This document shows, one piece after another, positions 21,594 to 34,257 of a DNA stretch of 64,000 nucleotides. A model generated the notes under the pieces. That model was not told where the DNA came from, ran no database searches, and saw nothing but the letters and a program-made list of their open reading frames with translations. Source of the stretch: Gymnopus androsaceus JB14. Lineage: Eukaryota; Basidiomycota; Agaricomycetes; Agaricales; Omphalotaceae. The translations under genes were made by a program, and so were the position numbers. Location: NCBI GenBank assembly GCA_009733575.1, contig ML769509.1, forward strand, positions 62,001-126,000, read 5' to 3'. Within the stretch, counting starts at the first letter, position 1. Every line of letters starts with the position of its first letter.

Positions 21594-22050
21594 TACTGTA
21601 AGAATAAGAAAATAACAGATGTTCTCTTTACTTATCCAGTGTATTTAGCCTCACCTCACGTTAATATCTGTGTGCCTGTCGGGCTACGTGTATCTCTTGC
21701 TTATCTTCCTTTCTTCGGTGCCGCTAGTCTGCAACCGCTGCGTTTTAATCTCTCGCTGAAGTACTTCTTCCGAAAGCTCACCCGCCTGTACACGACTTGG
21801 GCGCTAAAACGCGCTAACACGGGATGAATGATCAATTCTGATGACGAAACGGTAAAACTTGACTGTCTTGGCCAGTCCATTCTAGTGGACTGATTACTTT
21901 CTTGTTTGACCACCCCTATATGCTTTACCGACCATCCAGATACAATGTACCGCAATTCGTGCTGCGTATATAACGATGTGCCTATTCCTCTTCCAGTCGC
22001 AATTGCAAATAATACTTACTTCCCCCTTTCTTCTGAATTTTCTTCCACCC
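21594..22050. other. Intergenic region
   Basis: 3' flank of the oxidase gene and 5' flank of the next gene. No supported gene; short frames only. Confidence 0.6.
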
Positions 22051-23966
22051 ATGGTTTCTATCGACAATGTTACTCTACACGAGGGCTCTACGTCCGACAA
22101 TACGAGCTCCCACTCGTCCCTTCCCCATCCAAAGATCACCCCCTTCTCGGCGTCATTTTTTCGATGGTAATCTCAAAATCGCGAGAGACATTTACTTTAA
22201 GACGGTTTTTGGAGGAACGATAGCGTTGATTATCGCCATGTTTGCGATTTTCTCGATATATTGGGTTCGTTCTGGCTTGTTATCTTGTTTTGTTAACATT
22301 CACTCACGTTTCTCTAGGGTGCTCTTTGGAAAGCTCCAGCACATCAACTGAATGGTTGGGTTGTAGTGAGTCCAAGATATGTCCTAATATTCCTCTGCTG
22401 TTCTAATTCATCTATTCCTTAGGATTTCGATCACTCTAACATAGGGAGCGTCGTAGTTGAGGCTTTACAAGCGTCTTCCGCGTCAACGTATATTCGATGG
22501 ACTGCAGTTTCGTCTTCAAACTTTCCTGGAGGCGCTAGCCAGGTTGGAGACGAGGTGGTCGACGAAAAGACGTGGATCGCCGTTGTTGGTATGTTCCAGC
22601 CGGCTGGTCTATCGCTCAATTTTAATCCTTTCCTTTTACCGCAGTAAACGCCAATGCCACTTCAAATCTCCAGTCGGCCGTATCTTCCGTGGACTCGTCC
22701 TATAATGGCTCGTCTGCTATCGTAGTATACGGAAACCAAGCCAGGAGTGAAAACGGATAGTACGTTACTGTTCCTTTCGACATTCGTACTTACTTATCTT
22801 TCGATTCTAGTAACACTATCTTGTTGCCTACTGTCGAAGCTGCTCTCATATCTATCACTCAGAGTTTTGCTCTTCAATTCGCTACAGAGCTAGCATCAAC
22901 ATCATCAAATCTAACCAATTTGTTGGCTAACGCACCACAAACTGTGACCCAGCCTATTAGCTTCACCGTCGACAATCTCAGACCGTTTGATATCCCAGTG
23001 TAAGCAGACTCTAACGCTAACCTAATCGCGTTTTTTAGCATGACGGAATTCTACAGCGCTACTGCTATGACTTACGTTGGGCTAATATACACTCTTATTC
23101 TGGCCTACTTCATCGTTGTACGTATTTCCGCTTGATAAACTGTTCGATACAAACTGAAATTCTTTTCCAGAACATTAGCTTATCCGCTCGTATGATGTCG
23201 GGATTAGAGACGCATTTAAAGACATCCTCTATAATCCGTCTTGCGCCTAGCCTCCTCTTTCTTCCTATATTTCTTCCTCTCCTTATTCTATTCGCTTCTC
23301 AGTCGGGCATTCCAAGCCGATTTCTCGCGAAAGTACGTTTCTTCCAACTGAGATGGATAACTTCATGCATCCTGATTGCGATTGGTATCACACAGGTTTG
23401 GTTCCGCAGGGTTTGTTCTGTTCTGGATGCTCAATTGGCTGGGCATGCTCTCCGTTGGGTTGGCCCTCGAAGCAATGCTCACTTTGTTGACCATAAAAGG
23501 TGTCCCATTCTTCATGATTTTGTTGATCATCAGTACGGTTTTCTTTCTCCGTCTCTCTTTTCGGTGGTTGATAACTACGCATAGGCAATGTCTCGGTATG
23601 TTTCTTACCGATCGACGTCCTTCCGGGTATATATCACTACGGATATGGCTTCGTTTTCTACAACATCTCTTGTGCGGTCCGCACCATTCTGTTTGGTACC
23701 AAAAATAATCGTGAGTTGCTTTTTTTTCTTGGATGCGGGAAGTTCAATGTACTCATAATGCTCTGCCTCTCTAGTTGGACTCAACTTTGGGATCTTGATC
23801 GCGATGGATCTGCAAGTATTCTTGCTATAACATTGCCTTTCTTCCAATGGTTTATGCGCAGAAAACAGATCTCTGAGATTGGAATGGTGCGATGGAAGCT
23901 GATGAGAAGGTTGCGGATTAGGATGACCGTACTGAGTTGGTACCGAGGGACTACTTTGATTATTGA
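22051..23966 (+). CDS. SNG1/DUF3533-type multipass membrane protein
   Basis: Starts MVSIDNVTLHEG. After KITPFSASFF comes the first membrane segment (FGGTIALIIAMFAIFSIYW), then an extracytosolic domain and LLANAPQTVTQPI-NLRPFDIPV, then several membrane spans (MTYVGLIYTLILAYFIV; GFVLFWMLNWLGMLSVGLAL; LPFFQWFMRR). This order matches the SNG1/DUF3533 family (yeast Sng1: drug and nitrosoguanidine resistance, plasma membrane). About ten introns of 45-60 bases. An extra T in TTTTTT near 22160 breaks the frame, another break lies near 23815, and a TAG near 23919 precedes a tail ending PRDYFDY. Possible pseudogene or sequence error. Confidence 0.75.
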
Positions 23967-25234
23967 AAGCTGCTATACAATCACTTACTCTACTATACTC
24001 AAAAGGATCAATCCTCAATACCATCCATATTATATGTATCAACAAGAATTAAAACCTCTGTGTTCTATTTTGAGTATTTTCAGATCTATATATTTGCGTG
24101 TTCATTGATATCGGTGGATACACAGCATCGTAGCATCTATGTACTTGCCTCGAAAAGGTCTTTACTCCTCGACAAACTTAGGTCTACGTTGGGTCTACGG
24201 CTTCGGCTCGATATCGGGTACTCTGCCGACAACTTAGAACCTGTGGATGCGCGTCAATAGGCACCATCATCACTTGTCAGTGTGTTTCAAAAATAAATAC
24301 TCATACGCGCTCTCTGCTGCTGGCTGTTCTCTTAGACGGCAGTGCGTCACTACAGGTGATCTTGGACTGCAGTGAATCACTGAGAATCACTTATTGCAGC
24401 TGAAACTATAGAGCCAGCGTTCCGAAGAGATATCTTAACCACCATAATCGATTCAGGGAAACTTTTACATTCATTATCCTCAAGGAGTAACAAGTCGCCA
24501 GTCAAAGTCGCCGGTGTTGTTCAACTTAATTATTTAAGCGCACACGGAGCGCTCGCGCGTGGATTGATGATCGACGTACTGCCTGACCGCCCACAGATAT
24601 GAGAAGATTTGGGAACTTGCTTCTCATTAGCCTTTGATCTTCTCTGAGTCTGAGTCTTTGGACTGCGCGATCTACCATCATAGAAGCATTCGAATGCTAT
24701 TCATCCGGCTTCTTTTAGCCTCTGCACCCAAAGAAGAATTCTGGTCTTTACTGTTGCTTGACTGTGTCTGTATGGCTGCCCCGTCGTCTTCGCAAAGAAT
24801 GTTCAATATCTCCTTCAACATTGTACACGTTTCACGTAGCAGCGGGACCTCCAACGCGCACTCAGGAGTGTAAGTATGTTATCTTTTCGCTGTATACATG
24901 TTGACAAGTTGCATCGCATTACTTGCAGTGAAATTGCATAGCGAGTCGGGTGGCACTGCTGCTCGTTCGTCGTGTTATGGTTCGTCTACTTATTTCCCTT
25001 GTTCTCAACTTGGATAGAGCTCCTTTTCAGTTTTTTTCTACCTTTGCGTGGTCCGATGTGCCCGATGCCTCAACCGTACTCTAGCCGAGTCACGATCCGA
25101 GAAACAGTAAAAAAAGTATTGATATGTGTGTTCGAATGGTCTCATATAAGACGCGCTCAACGCGACTTCCATCGATATCGATTCTACAACTTCATTCTTC
25201 AAACCTTTTAACAGCACTCATAGCCATCTCAACC
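23967..25234. other. Intergenic region
   Basis: No supported gene. Short frames only (24634-24873 and others) without family features. The last part (about 25100-25234) is the promoter and 5' leader of the DUF6593 gene. Confidence 0.5.
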
Positions 25235-25932
25235 ATGTCTAACCCTTTTGCATCTTGGGCTTCTACTAGGGGCAGCGGAGATTCAGCTCCGTCTGTCTTT
25301 GGCGCGCTTCCTGCGGCCTTTCAGACTACCACATCCGATTTTATGACTTTCTACTTTACCTCTTTAAACACCACGATATTAAATTGCACTCTCACTGGGC
25401 CCAACGGTCAACCCCACTTTTACATCGCTACCGACTCGTCCTTGCCAGGATATACTGTCTTTAGGACTCCAGACGGTCGAAATGTCGCGCTGGTCGAATG
25501 GAACCCCCACGGCGCGCAGGTGGAAATACGCGGGGCCCTACAGAAGCAGCTAGCCTCACAATTCATCAGGCTCTCTCCCGACAGAAGGTACGTCCTTTTT
25601 GATTATGAGTCTACATCAGCTACAAGATGCTCATCCGATTGCTTGACAGATTCAGAATCATGTCTTTTGGCGGCCAGGATTATGCCTGGGTTCCTCGCGA
25701 CAACACGATCTGCGTACGAATTTTACACAATTGCTTATGAATGTTGTAATGACCTAGAATTTTTCAACAGATGTACAGAGTGAGCAGTTCCCATGCCGCC
25801 TGCTTGGCTAAATTATCGAAGGAACATGGCACTATGAAACTCGAGGTGTCTCCGACCGCCGTTCAAAATGGTCTTTTGCTACCATCTGCATTGACCGTGA
25901 TGTTGCTTCAAAGCGGCCAGCGCATCGACTAA
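25235..25932 (+). CDS. DUF6593-type protein
   Basis: Exons 25235-25587, 25650-25713, 25771-25932; the joined frame is intact, 192 residues, with introns of 62 and 57 bases. Start MSNPFASWAS. Characteristic stretch: FTSLNTTILNCTLTGPNGQP, then PGYTVFRTPDGRNVALVEW, IRGALQKQLASQFIRLSPDR, DYAWVPRD, and the end ALTVMLLQSGQRID. This matches the basidiomycete DUF6593 family as I remember it, a compact beta-rich domain of unknown function with many paralogues. No signal peptide or membrane segment. Function not known. Confidence 0.8.
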
Positions 25933-26336
25933 GCTGTCTGACGACCCGCCTTGCATTGATTACTTGCTTTATTCTCCTGCATTACTTTGACGACATATAC
26001 TGGACGTGCATCATCATGATTGATTTCTTTCCAACTGTATTTGCTACTTATTTGTTTTCATTATTAGACGGTCTTGCCTTTCTTGTATCCTTTTTCTTAC
26101 CCTGTCTGTATCGCTAGCTTTAAACTGTTATATATTTACGATGGTTTCATGCCTTTCTGTCTCTTCGAATTCTTTTTACATAGCTTATATTAATTTGACA
26201 TTTATTGCGGTGACGCGTACTGTGCTCCATCTCGGCCGGATACTTGACTATGTATTCCCACCTCTCATTGTATCTGCTATCGGCATATGCTTTGAAGGAG
26301 TCTGAGGTGATCAATATTACTGTTTATTCCATTCAA
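25933..26336. other. Intergenic region
   Basis: AT-rich 3' flank of the DUF6593 gene. No gene seen. Confidence 0.6.
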
Positions 26337-26559
26337 GAACGCGAAAATTCCTGCTTCACTTGTTACCTTCCACGTTGATACTACCATTTCATCGGAGTTC
26401 GCAAGTAGCCGTGAAGTTTATCCCAAAGGTCCTTCAAGTGCCTGGTAGAACGCGAAACTTCAACCTTCACCTGTTACCTTCCACATTAGTACTACCAGTT
26501 CACCGGAGCTCGCAAGTAGCCGTGAAGTTTATCCCAAAGGTCCTTCAAGTGCCTGGGTA
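26337..26559 (+). repeat. Tandem duplication, two 111-base units
   Basis: Units 26337-26447 and 26448-26559 both run from GAACGCGAAA to CCTTCAAGTGCCTGG, with about 10 per cent differences. Lies in the 3' flank of the F-box gene. Confidence 0.85.
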
Positions 26560-26813
26560 GTTGAAACGATTCACCTGTTTCGGAGCCTTTCCCTCCGATT
26601 CCCTGACATTCAGTTAATGTGGCGTTAGTGTCAAATTCTAAGTACTGATCTTTTCCCCTAGGCCTAAAGCATTTCCGTCTAAGCATTTCCGTCTAAGAGG
26701 TTAACGACGCTAACAAGGTTTTCGCTTTCCACCGACCTCTTAGAGGGGTTGATCACCGAGCTACTCTTCCCCTTGGGTCTGATTCTCCAAGTACACCGCA
26801 AACATTATACTAC

Positions 26814-28479
26814 TTACACTACGACACTACCAGACTCCGAGATGTCTTCCGAGATGTCTTTCTCATTCTCTTCAACCTGAACAACGTGGATGAAGAGACC
26901 CCCATGACGAAGATATTCCAGCTCTTGTTGCGTATCCTCGCTCAGAAAACCTGACTCAACACGAAGGCAAAGCGTCTGCAAACATTCAACCCCAATCTCC
27001 TTCCTTCGAACAGCCTCTGGGATCCATCGCGACACCAGCATATTGACGAGAGCTTGTTCATCAATAGATTCCGTGTTCCAAATACCAAGCGCCAGTCGCT
27101 TTAACTGAGGTAGGTTCGGGCTGGCCTTCGACTTGCGATGAAGACAACCGCTGGCATGAAGATTTAAGAAATTGGGATGAGATCGTGCGTTTATCAGAAC
27201 CTTGCTCTCGTATAAGCAAGTTCTCCAACGACGGCAAACACTCGAGCAAGTGTATGGCGTCCAAATCCGATATAGGAATCATTTCTAGCTGTAGTGTTGT
27301 GAGAGTACACCCTGAGCGGTCAAGAAACATGTCGAATGCGTGACGTGGCCATTCTCCGAGGGAATAGTTGCCGCACCAGGGACGGGTGTCGGCCCACTCC
27401 GTAAACAGACTGCGAGGCCTGGAGAGATCGTAAAAATGGGCAGAAATTGAAGTTTGCAGTGATAGAACCTCTAATCGAGGCAAAGTGAACGATGAAACAA
27501 GCTGATTAAGCAGGTTGCAACCAGCATCTTTTGCGATGCCAGATACACAAATGGATACTGAACGGACAGCCGATTTCTGATTCACAATACCATGCGCTGA
27601 CTCTGAGCTCCGACAATAAATGTTCCTGTAGAAGACAGAGTGAAGATTTGGGCAGGATTCCAGAGCTCGGAAAACAGATCCACTATGGACTGCGTTTAGC
27701 TCAAGATGTGTTATCTGTTTCCAAGGAAATTTGCCGGAAAGTTGGCTGGAGGGGACATAGGTTAGGGAGAGTGAACGGAGAGAAGGCGCTTCTTGGACTA
27801 GATACAGATGTGGAATTCGACGACTGTCGATTTCGAGATGTTTGAGAATAGTTAATTGTCCGAGAGACGTTAAACTGGGCCAGAAGCGTTCGGAGAAATG
27901 AAAACAGTGGAAAGAGACGGATTTCCATCGTTGGGAGTGTTCGATTAATGTAGGCAGGAGGGGATGTTCGTGAGACACCAAATGAATCTGCAATGTGAGA
28001 GGATACTGTTTCGACCGGAGAAGATGTAGTCCAACGGGAGTCTGCATATCGTATTTCTCTCCCATGCTGGGATCTAGGTGTAAAGACAAGTTGGCCCAGA
28101 ACTTTGGATTAGGAAGGATGATCTCTCGCCATTGCGCGCATACGCTGCTAAGAGTAAAGGTAGGTGCATCAACAAGATCATTGGCAAAAGGGAAAAAGTC
28201 GGAGGCCTCGTCGCAGCAGCAGAATTCGAAGATATGGTCCAGCAACTCCGTCGGCAGCTTTCGAATTGGAGCCATGAGAGATAGGCACTCCTCTCCGAGT
28301 TTCTCGAGTTTTTCGCGTTTCATTCGAAGAGCAAGGATATCAGACTGCATACGAAGGATTTCAGCACTCGTAGCCTTGATATTCCCGTCAATATCGCGCA
28401 GTATCTCTGATACTTCCCATTTATTGAAGGGGTATCGTCCACGGAGTCTGTCTGAGATATTGGGAAGTTGGGAAGGCAT
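26814..28479 (-). CDS. F-box protein with leucine-rich region
   Basis: Likely substrate receptor of an SCF ubiquitin ligase. From MPSQLPNISDRLRG the N-terminus has a coiled coil (ILRDIDGNIKATSAEILRMQ, to about residue 60), then the F-box APIRKLPTELLDHIFEFCC (about residues 70-88) followed by TLSSVCAQWREIILPNPKFW, a hallmark of Agaricomycete F-box proteins, and leucine-rich segments to the end (LEVLSLQT; LPQLKRLALGIWN). Intronless. One extra A near 27200 shifts the frame; reading past it gives about 554 residues ending SESGSVVV. Two broken relatives lie at 28560-30780 and 34258-35150. Confidence 0.85.
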
Positions 28480-28559
28480 TTGGGGTGCGTTATATTTCTA
28501 TACAGTAATTTATCGTGAATAGCTATGAGAAAAAGTCAGGGAAAAATTGCGCGCGATAT

Positions 28560-30780
28560 GTAGTACAAACTCACCTAGTCCGCTCTGGGAGTTGGTTCTG
28601 ATTGGGTTGTTCTGGCGCAAATTTCGAGTTCCAGTGAGCAAGAGTAAGGTCTGTAGTGCTAGAGGCAATTATAGGTGCCAATCGAAGCAAGATAGGGCGT
28701 AATGTCGCGCTATACAGCTGATGATGATGAGACGATGAAGCAAGAGACCTAAGCGCGCGCAAAGTGCTTTCGACCTCAGGTTATAGTTGTACAGTATCCT
28801 CGAGATAGTTAATGTAAGTTCAAGTTCTTTGTCGAAAATTCAAGTACTGGCTATTTACAATGACTGGAAATACAGTTTTACCATATTTATGCGATTCGTG
28901 GTGTGAGCAAAACCAAAGCTAGTCACAGTGACATACTCGAACAGTCTACATCGTCTGTCGAGACGTCCATAATGTAAACTGAAGCTGTCAAAGCAAAGAT
29001 TTGAACGGCTGTTCGCTGTATATGTAGACAGTGATATTAAATATGCAAGAAATGTACAGGGCCAACCTCCTGAGCGGTTAAGAAACACGTCGAATGCGTG
29101 CCACGGCCATTCCCCGAGGGAATAGCCGAACCAGGGACTGGAGCCTGGCTTGTCAATAGCCTGTGGGGAGTTAGAATATGTATTCATTGACAAGAGAACA
29201 ATTTCATCTTCTAAATCAGTCAAAGAGACATATGCATCTCTATCGACGAAAGCCCTTTCAGATGAGGCTTTACGAGGAGAGCACCAGCAAAACTTGGATA
29301 TTCATCAGAGAGCTCTGGCAGGCTCTGGCGAATATCCAGGTTTTGCCAATGATGGAGAAAGCGGGAGGGAAAGGAGCACGCATAGATAAGTCACCATTCT
29401 GGAATTCCATATCTTTTGAATTATCCATCTTTGGCCTGATGAAGTGGTCGATTTCCCGTAGAAATCCACTCAGTCTTCGTAACTCACGTCGAATTCATTT
29501 GACGGCCTTGGCGTGCGGCGAGAACAGCAGCAAGGGGATTAGAAAAACATTGCGCGGCTGCGATCGTGAATACTCGTCGAAGAAAAGAAAAGCTATATTA
29601 TATAAATACACCCATTATAAGAACAACAGAATCGCCTACAGCTTCTTTTGTTTCTTTACCTTCAACGGCGGAAAACGGTACCACTGCAACGTCTCCATCT
29701 CCTTCTCCGTAATATCCATTATGTCCCGGTACGACTCCGTGAAGGCGTCGTTATCAGTGACGAGCTTGATACCCATGGGGTTATTCCATGCTATGAAGCA
29801 AAGCGCCACTCGCTTTAAGATGTGGAGTTTCGATCTTGAGATGTTTGAGAATGGTAATTGTCCGAGAGACGTAGGCCAGAAGCGTTCGGAGAAATGAGAG
29901 GCGGATTTCCATCTTATGGAGCATTTGATGAATGTAGGTAGGAGAGAATGTTCGTGAGAAACTAAATAAATCTTCAATGTGAGAGAATACTGTTTCAACT
30001 TGCAGTCCAACGGGAGTCTGCATATCGTATTTCTCCTTCATGCGTTAACGAGATCATTGACATGAGGGGAAAAGAAGAAGCTCACAGCAACAAATTCGAA
30101 AATACGACCAGCAACTCCGTCGCAGTTTCGAATGAGCATGAGACCGACACTCTCGCAAGGCATTTAGGCGCGCTATGCAGGAGTTGATCGTGAATAGCTC
30201 AGGCTGTTTAAAAAGGTCCAGGGAAGATTGCGCGTGATATTGCAATGGAACCCACCAAGTTCAGTTGGTCTGGTTGAGTTGTTTTGGCACAAATTTTGAA
30301 TCGGTTCAGAGCTCTTGAGGCGAGCAAGAGTGGCTCAGGAAGACCTATAGTACCAAGCAAAGCAAAACAGAGCGCAATATCGCGCTATACAGCGATGACG
30401 AACGTTGATTCGGTTGGAAGTCCGAAGCAGATAAGCGCCCACAGAGCGTGCCAGAAATCCTAGCATTCGACCTTGGCTTGTACAGTATCCTCACAAGTTC
30501 TTCATCGAGACCTCAGGTACTGGCTGTTACACGGTTTTATTGTCACATTTGTTGGTATTTGGGTTGTGAGCGCAATGGGCCGTTAGAAACCAAAGCTATC
30601 GTCATTATGCGTCCAAATGCGATAGCCAGTCACAAAGAAGCATTCGAACAGAGTCCACATCGTAAACAAAATAATCTGTCGAGACGTCCATGCTGTAAAC
30701 TGAAGTTGTTGAAGCAAAGATTTGAGCGGTTGTTTGAATAGACAGTGACGTTCAATGTGAAAGGCATGTACAGAGGCAGC
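28560..30780 (-). pseudogene. Rearranged F-box gene relic and duplicated flank
   Basis: Minus-strand pieces copy the intact F-box gene: YSLGEWPWHAFDVFLNRSG at 29060-29140, LTLKIYLVSHEHSLLPTFIK and HFSERFW at about 29890-29990, YDMQTPVGL at about 30025, and a 5' part at 30050-30180 lacking the segment equivalent to 28290-28460. The upstream flank is also duplicated: 28560-29050 resembles 30240-30780 (for example TGTCGAGACGTCCAT and GCAAAGATTTGA). A short unrelated C-terminal-like frame (LQWYRFPPLKVKKQKK) sits at 29637-29800. Nothing here looks expressed. Confidence 0.7.
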
Positions 30781-30783
30781 AAT

Positions 30784-31640
30784 TCAGGTCGGTGCTTGAT
30801 GAAGCTTAGGGTACCAAATGAGTCGTATGAAACTTGGTAAGAAACTGGAGACGCACCACACTTGAGATCCTGATCCATTCGCTCATCGACGACATGTATT
30901 CGTCTTTCCCTGTGTCGACAGGGATATCCGGATGCCAGAGCACGAATGATTTGAACTGCGAGGAAGGAGTTAGGTTCAACGTGCTTTCCGGTCCTTTATC
31001 CTCCTCATCTCCCTCTTCTTCGTGATCAACATCCATTTCTTCATCCTCGGAAATACGTGACCGCGCTGAACGACGCGTAAATCTCTTTTCCTCCTGCTGC
31101 TTTCCTTTTCCTTTACTATTAACGAGACCTTTTCCCTTGGATTTAATCCCATTTCCCTTAGCTGTTCCATCGTCTTCAGAACGAAGCACAACACCCGTAT
31201 ATCCTTCAGGAAGGTCGACTTGTAGTCCTTGGACCGTGCGGCCACGAAAGGCGGATATGAAGCGTGGCTGAGTGGGAACTGATGAAGCGCCAGAACTACT
31301 GGCACCATTCTCTTCGGAAGAAGCAGGCTGAGCTACTTTGAGTTTTTCATCGGCGCTTTCTGTAGGTGCACTTTGAGAGCCTTCATTTCAGAGAAGGCTC
31401 CGGGCATCCGACGTGAGTTTTCGCGTCCTCGACACAAAAATAAGTCGATACAGGCGCAGGACCAGTGTACTCGATATGGAAAGGCATGAGGTTCGGTGTA
31501 CATTGTGGAAGAGATTTAGAGGCGACTGAGGCAATCGAGACTCTAGGAGTGTCGCTTCTGAGCTGGTTTTTCGGTCGCCATGATGGAAGGAAGAAAGGAC
31601 GCTCAACATCAACACGCTTGTGGCGTGAGACGCGACTCAC
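30784..31640 (-). CDS. RNASEH2C: Ribonuclease H2 subunit C
   Basis: Noncatalytic subunit of RNase H2, which removes ribonucleotides from DNA and RNA from hybrids in the nucleus. Conserved pieces: CTPNLMPFHIEYTGPAPVSTYF near the N-terminus (31430-31500), RFISAFRGRTVQGLQVDLPE (about 31230-31270), a basic/acidic linker (KGKGLVNSKGKGK; DEEMDVDHEEEGDEED), and SFVLWHPDIPVDTGKDEY followed by SEWIRISSV. One extra T near 31382 separates the two frames. The C-terminus may splice (GT at about 30857 to AG near 30805) and end at 30784, or read on to 30806. The true start is uncertain; the ATG at 31640 gives an unusually long N-terminus. Divergent from the MFS gene. Confidence 0.75.
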
Positions 31641-31894
31641 GCGACCGGTTCTCGGAACGCAGTCTCGGCGCCTCTCTCTACTGCTTCTTCGAATCTTCCA
31701 CTTTCATCTTTTTTTTTCTGGTGGAGCATTAGATTTCTTCAATGTTGAATGTCATGTTGCGCGCCCATCGGCCCTACCATAAAAGTCCGAATCGTGGCTT
31801 TTCATCGTCGGGCAGCCGAAGCGGAATGACTCAAATGAGTATATCTGCGCTGATTTCGGTTTTGAGATGTTCCATGATCTTTTCCTCAACCAAT

Positions 31895-33545
31895 ATGTCT
31901 GAAAACATTCAACTTGCAGAAGTTCAGTTACAGCGACAACCTTCTCCAAGATCTAATGCCAGTATAGTGGGCCACGGACCTTCACCAGGCAGATGAAATG
32001 CCTGAAGGTGGTTATGGATGGGTCGTTGTAGCTTCTTGCAGCATGATCATGTAGGCTTTTTTTCCAAAGTAATTTTCGCCTTTAATAACGAATTCCAGGT
32101 TCTTCTCCGTAGGAGGATTTTACTCCTGGGGTGTCATCCAAGCTCAGCTGGCTGTTGAAAGTATCGCACCGAAATTCAACCCTTGCGTTCATTGGATCTC
32201 TGGGCGTTTCGTTCGTAGCATTCGGTGCTATTGTTATGGGTCGACTTATTCGCTGGATGGGTTCCCGAAATGCAGGGTTCCTCTCTTGCTCGTTGATGGC
32301 TTTAGGCCAGCTTCTTAGTTCTGCGTCTTCGAGGAATGTTGGTGGTTTGTTTGTGACGAATGGGATTGTTGTCGGGCTGGGTACTAGTTTGAGCTTTATG
32401 GTGACTCGTGCGTTTGTTATTCGTTTGTATACCAGCTAACTTCTTTACTTACAGTTATGCTCTACTCTTCCTTCGCAATATTTCAAACGAAAACGAGGAC
32501 TTGCTAACGGTGCAGTCTATGGTGCTGCTGGAAGTCAGTATACCGATATCTCCTTTCGCTTAGTTCTCTCTTAATCGTTCCTTCCATAGTTGGCGGTGCG
32601 GTTTTAAGTATCGCTCAAAACTCCTTAATCAATAGCGTTCGGCGTTGCTTGGACCTTTCGCATCATAGGATTTTCTATTATTGCTCTTACATTTCCTGCA
32701 TGTTGCTTCCTCAAAGACCGATTGAGGCGATCCACAGCAACGATTGAATGGTGCGTCTACTACTATCTCCCAAGACTAAACCAAGCTGACGATGAACATG
32801 CTCCGCCTAGGTCTCTATTCTGGGATCCCCGTTTCGTCATGTTAGCACTAGGATCTGCTATCGGCACCTTTCCTCTGCTCGTCCCACCGTTCTTCCTGCC
32901 TTTATACACAGACTCCCTCGGTCTAGCTGCCTCCCTGGGCTCGATTCTGTTAGCCGTATTCAACATCTCATCTGCCCTGGGTCGAGTAGGTTTTGGTGCA
33001 TTATGCGACGTCTGTGGTCCCATTACCAGTTTATCTCTCGCACTTATTCTCAGTGCGTTGAGTTTGTTGGCTATTTGGCCAGTGTCGAGTTCTTTGGTAA
33101 GTAAGATCTTTTTGCGCTGCAGTCAACTTTGTTAACGGGATCCATTGTACGCTATAGACTCCGTTGGTGGTGTTTACGATTCTAAACGGTCTGGGAAACG
33201 GTGGTTTCTTCAGTACGATACCCAGTGTTGTAGCACATATCTATGGTCCTGTACGGGTTACGACGGTGTTTTCGATGATATTGACGGGATGGGCCGCTGG
33301 ATATCTACTGGTAAGTTCTTACTTCACTTCGGGGCTCGAGGTCGATCGGATTAATCTAATAAATATGTACTCAGGGTGCCCCCGTTGCAGGATGGCTTCT
33401 CGATGCTTACGGTGGCTCTGGAGCAGGAATCGTCGCGTATAGACCAGCTATGTATTATGCTGGCTCGTTGTCGGTGGGCAGTGCGGGGTTCATTCTTGGA
33501 GTGAGGGTTTTGACTACGAAGAGGAAGTGGTTTAGTTTTGCTTGA
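31895..33545 (+). CDS. MFS transporter, monocarboxylate-porter type
   Basis: Starts MSENIQLAEV. After a short polar N-terminus comes MPEGGYGWVVVASCSMI, a typical first-helix signature of fungal monocarboxylate-like MFS proteins, then FFSVGGFYSWGV, STLAFIGSLGVSFVAFGAI, GLGTSLSFM, FGVAWTFRIIGFSII, a middle loop, and the second half (FPLLVPPFFLPLYTDSLGL; NISSALGRVGFGALCD; LNGLGNGGFFSTIPSVVA). Five or more introns of about 50 bases (for example 32401-32454, 33101-33158, 33311-33374). Apparent one-base insertions at about 31975, 32170 and 32640 break the frame. Substrate cannot be told from the sequence. Confidence 0.8.
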
Positions 33546-34257
33546 TGAAGAAGGATTATTTGACTTTTGTTCTTTCGTGGTTGGGGTGCCATTGACGTGA
33601 TTGAACGTCGTCTTGGTTGGGTGACCCCTGTTCAGTTTCTCAGGCTCTTCGTCAACGGCATGGGCTCAACTCGAACTGACAGCCATGATCAAGTCAGAGT
33701 CAACAGGAGTCAAACGATATCGAAGAGAAGAAGCCAAGCGGGATCAACGGTATTTCGATTCTCAGTCTGGGAGAATGCGTATCGACCTTCGAAGAATCGA
33801 AGACGACGCGACGACGTCTCAGTCTCTGATGATCTTTCTGCAGATCTAGCCAAGAATACACGAGAGAGAGAGTTGATGATTCTATTTGAAGATCTGAACA
33901 AAGGACTCTAGTATCTGTCGATAGCGGAGGCTTGAAAGCGAGAATCTTGATGCTTGAGGAATCCATGGACATGGAGGATCCTTGAGGTTTCGCAGATATC
34001 CTACTAACTGTATGCCGCCAAAGTAGATACGCATGACTGCTCTGTGGGTCCCTATTCACTTGTTACCGCGTTCATCATCATCTTGTTCATTCTGTCTACT
34101 AAAAAGATTTTACTCAGTTCTGAACCGACTCGATCTTTGCGCGAAAACAGCTTGGCTGAAGTTAGCCTGGCAGGTGAGTTCGCATCACATAGCACACGCA
34201 AGTTTTCCACTGACTTTTGCCTATTTGCGATAAATTCCTGCATAGAACACGCCCTAG
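33546..34257. other. Intergenic region with an unrecognised coding-like patch
   Basis: Plus-strand frames at 33640-34035 have coding-like character (VWENAYRPSKNRRRRDD, DDLSADLAKNTRERE, LKARILMLEESMDMED) and about 34050-34110 reads a hydrophobic HLVTAFIIILFILSTKK. This could be a broken small protein with a C-terminal membrane anchor. Frames do not join; not assigned. Confidence 0.35.
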
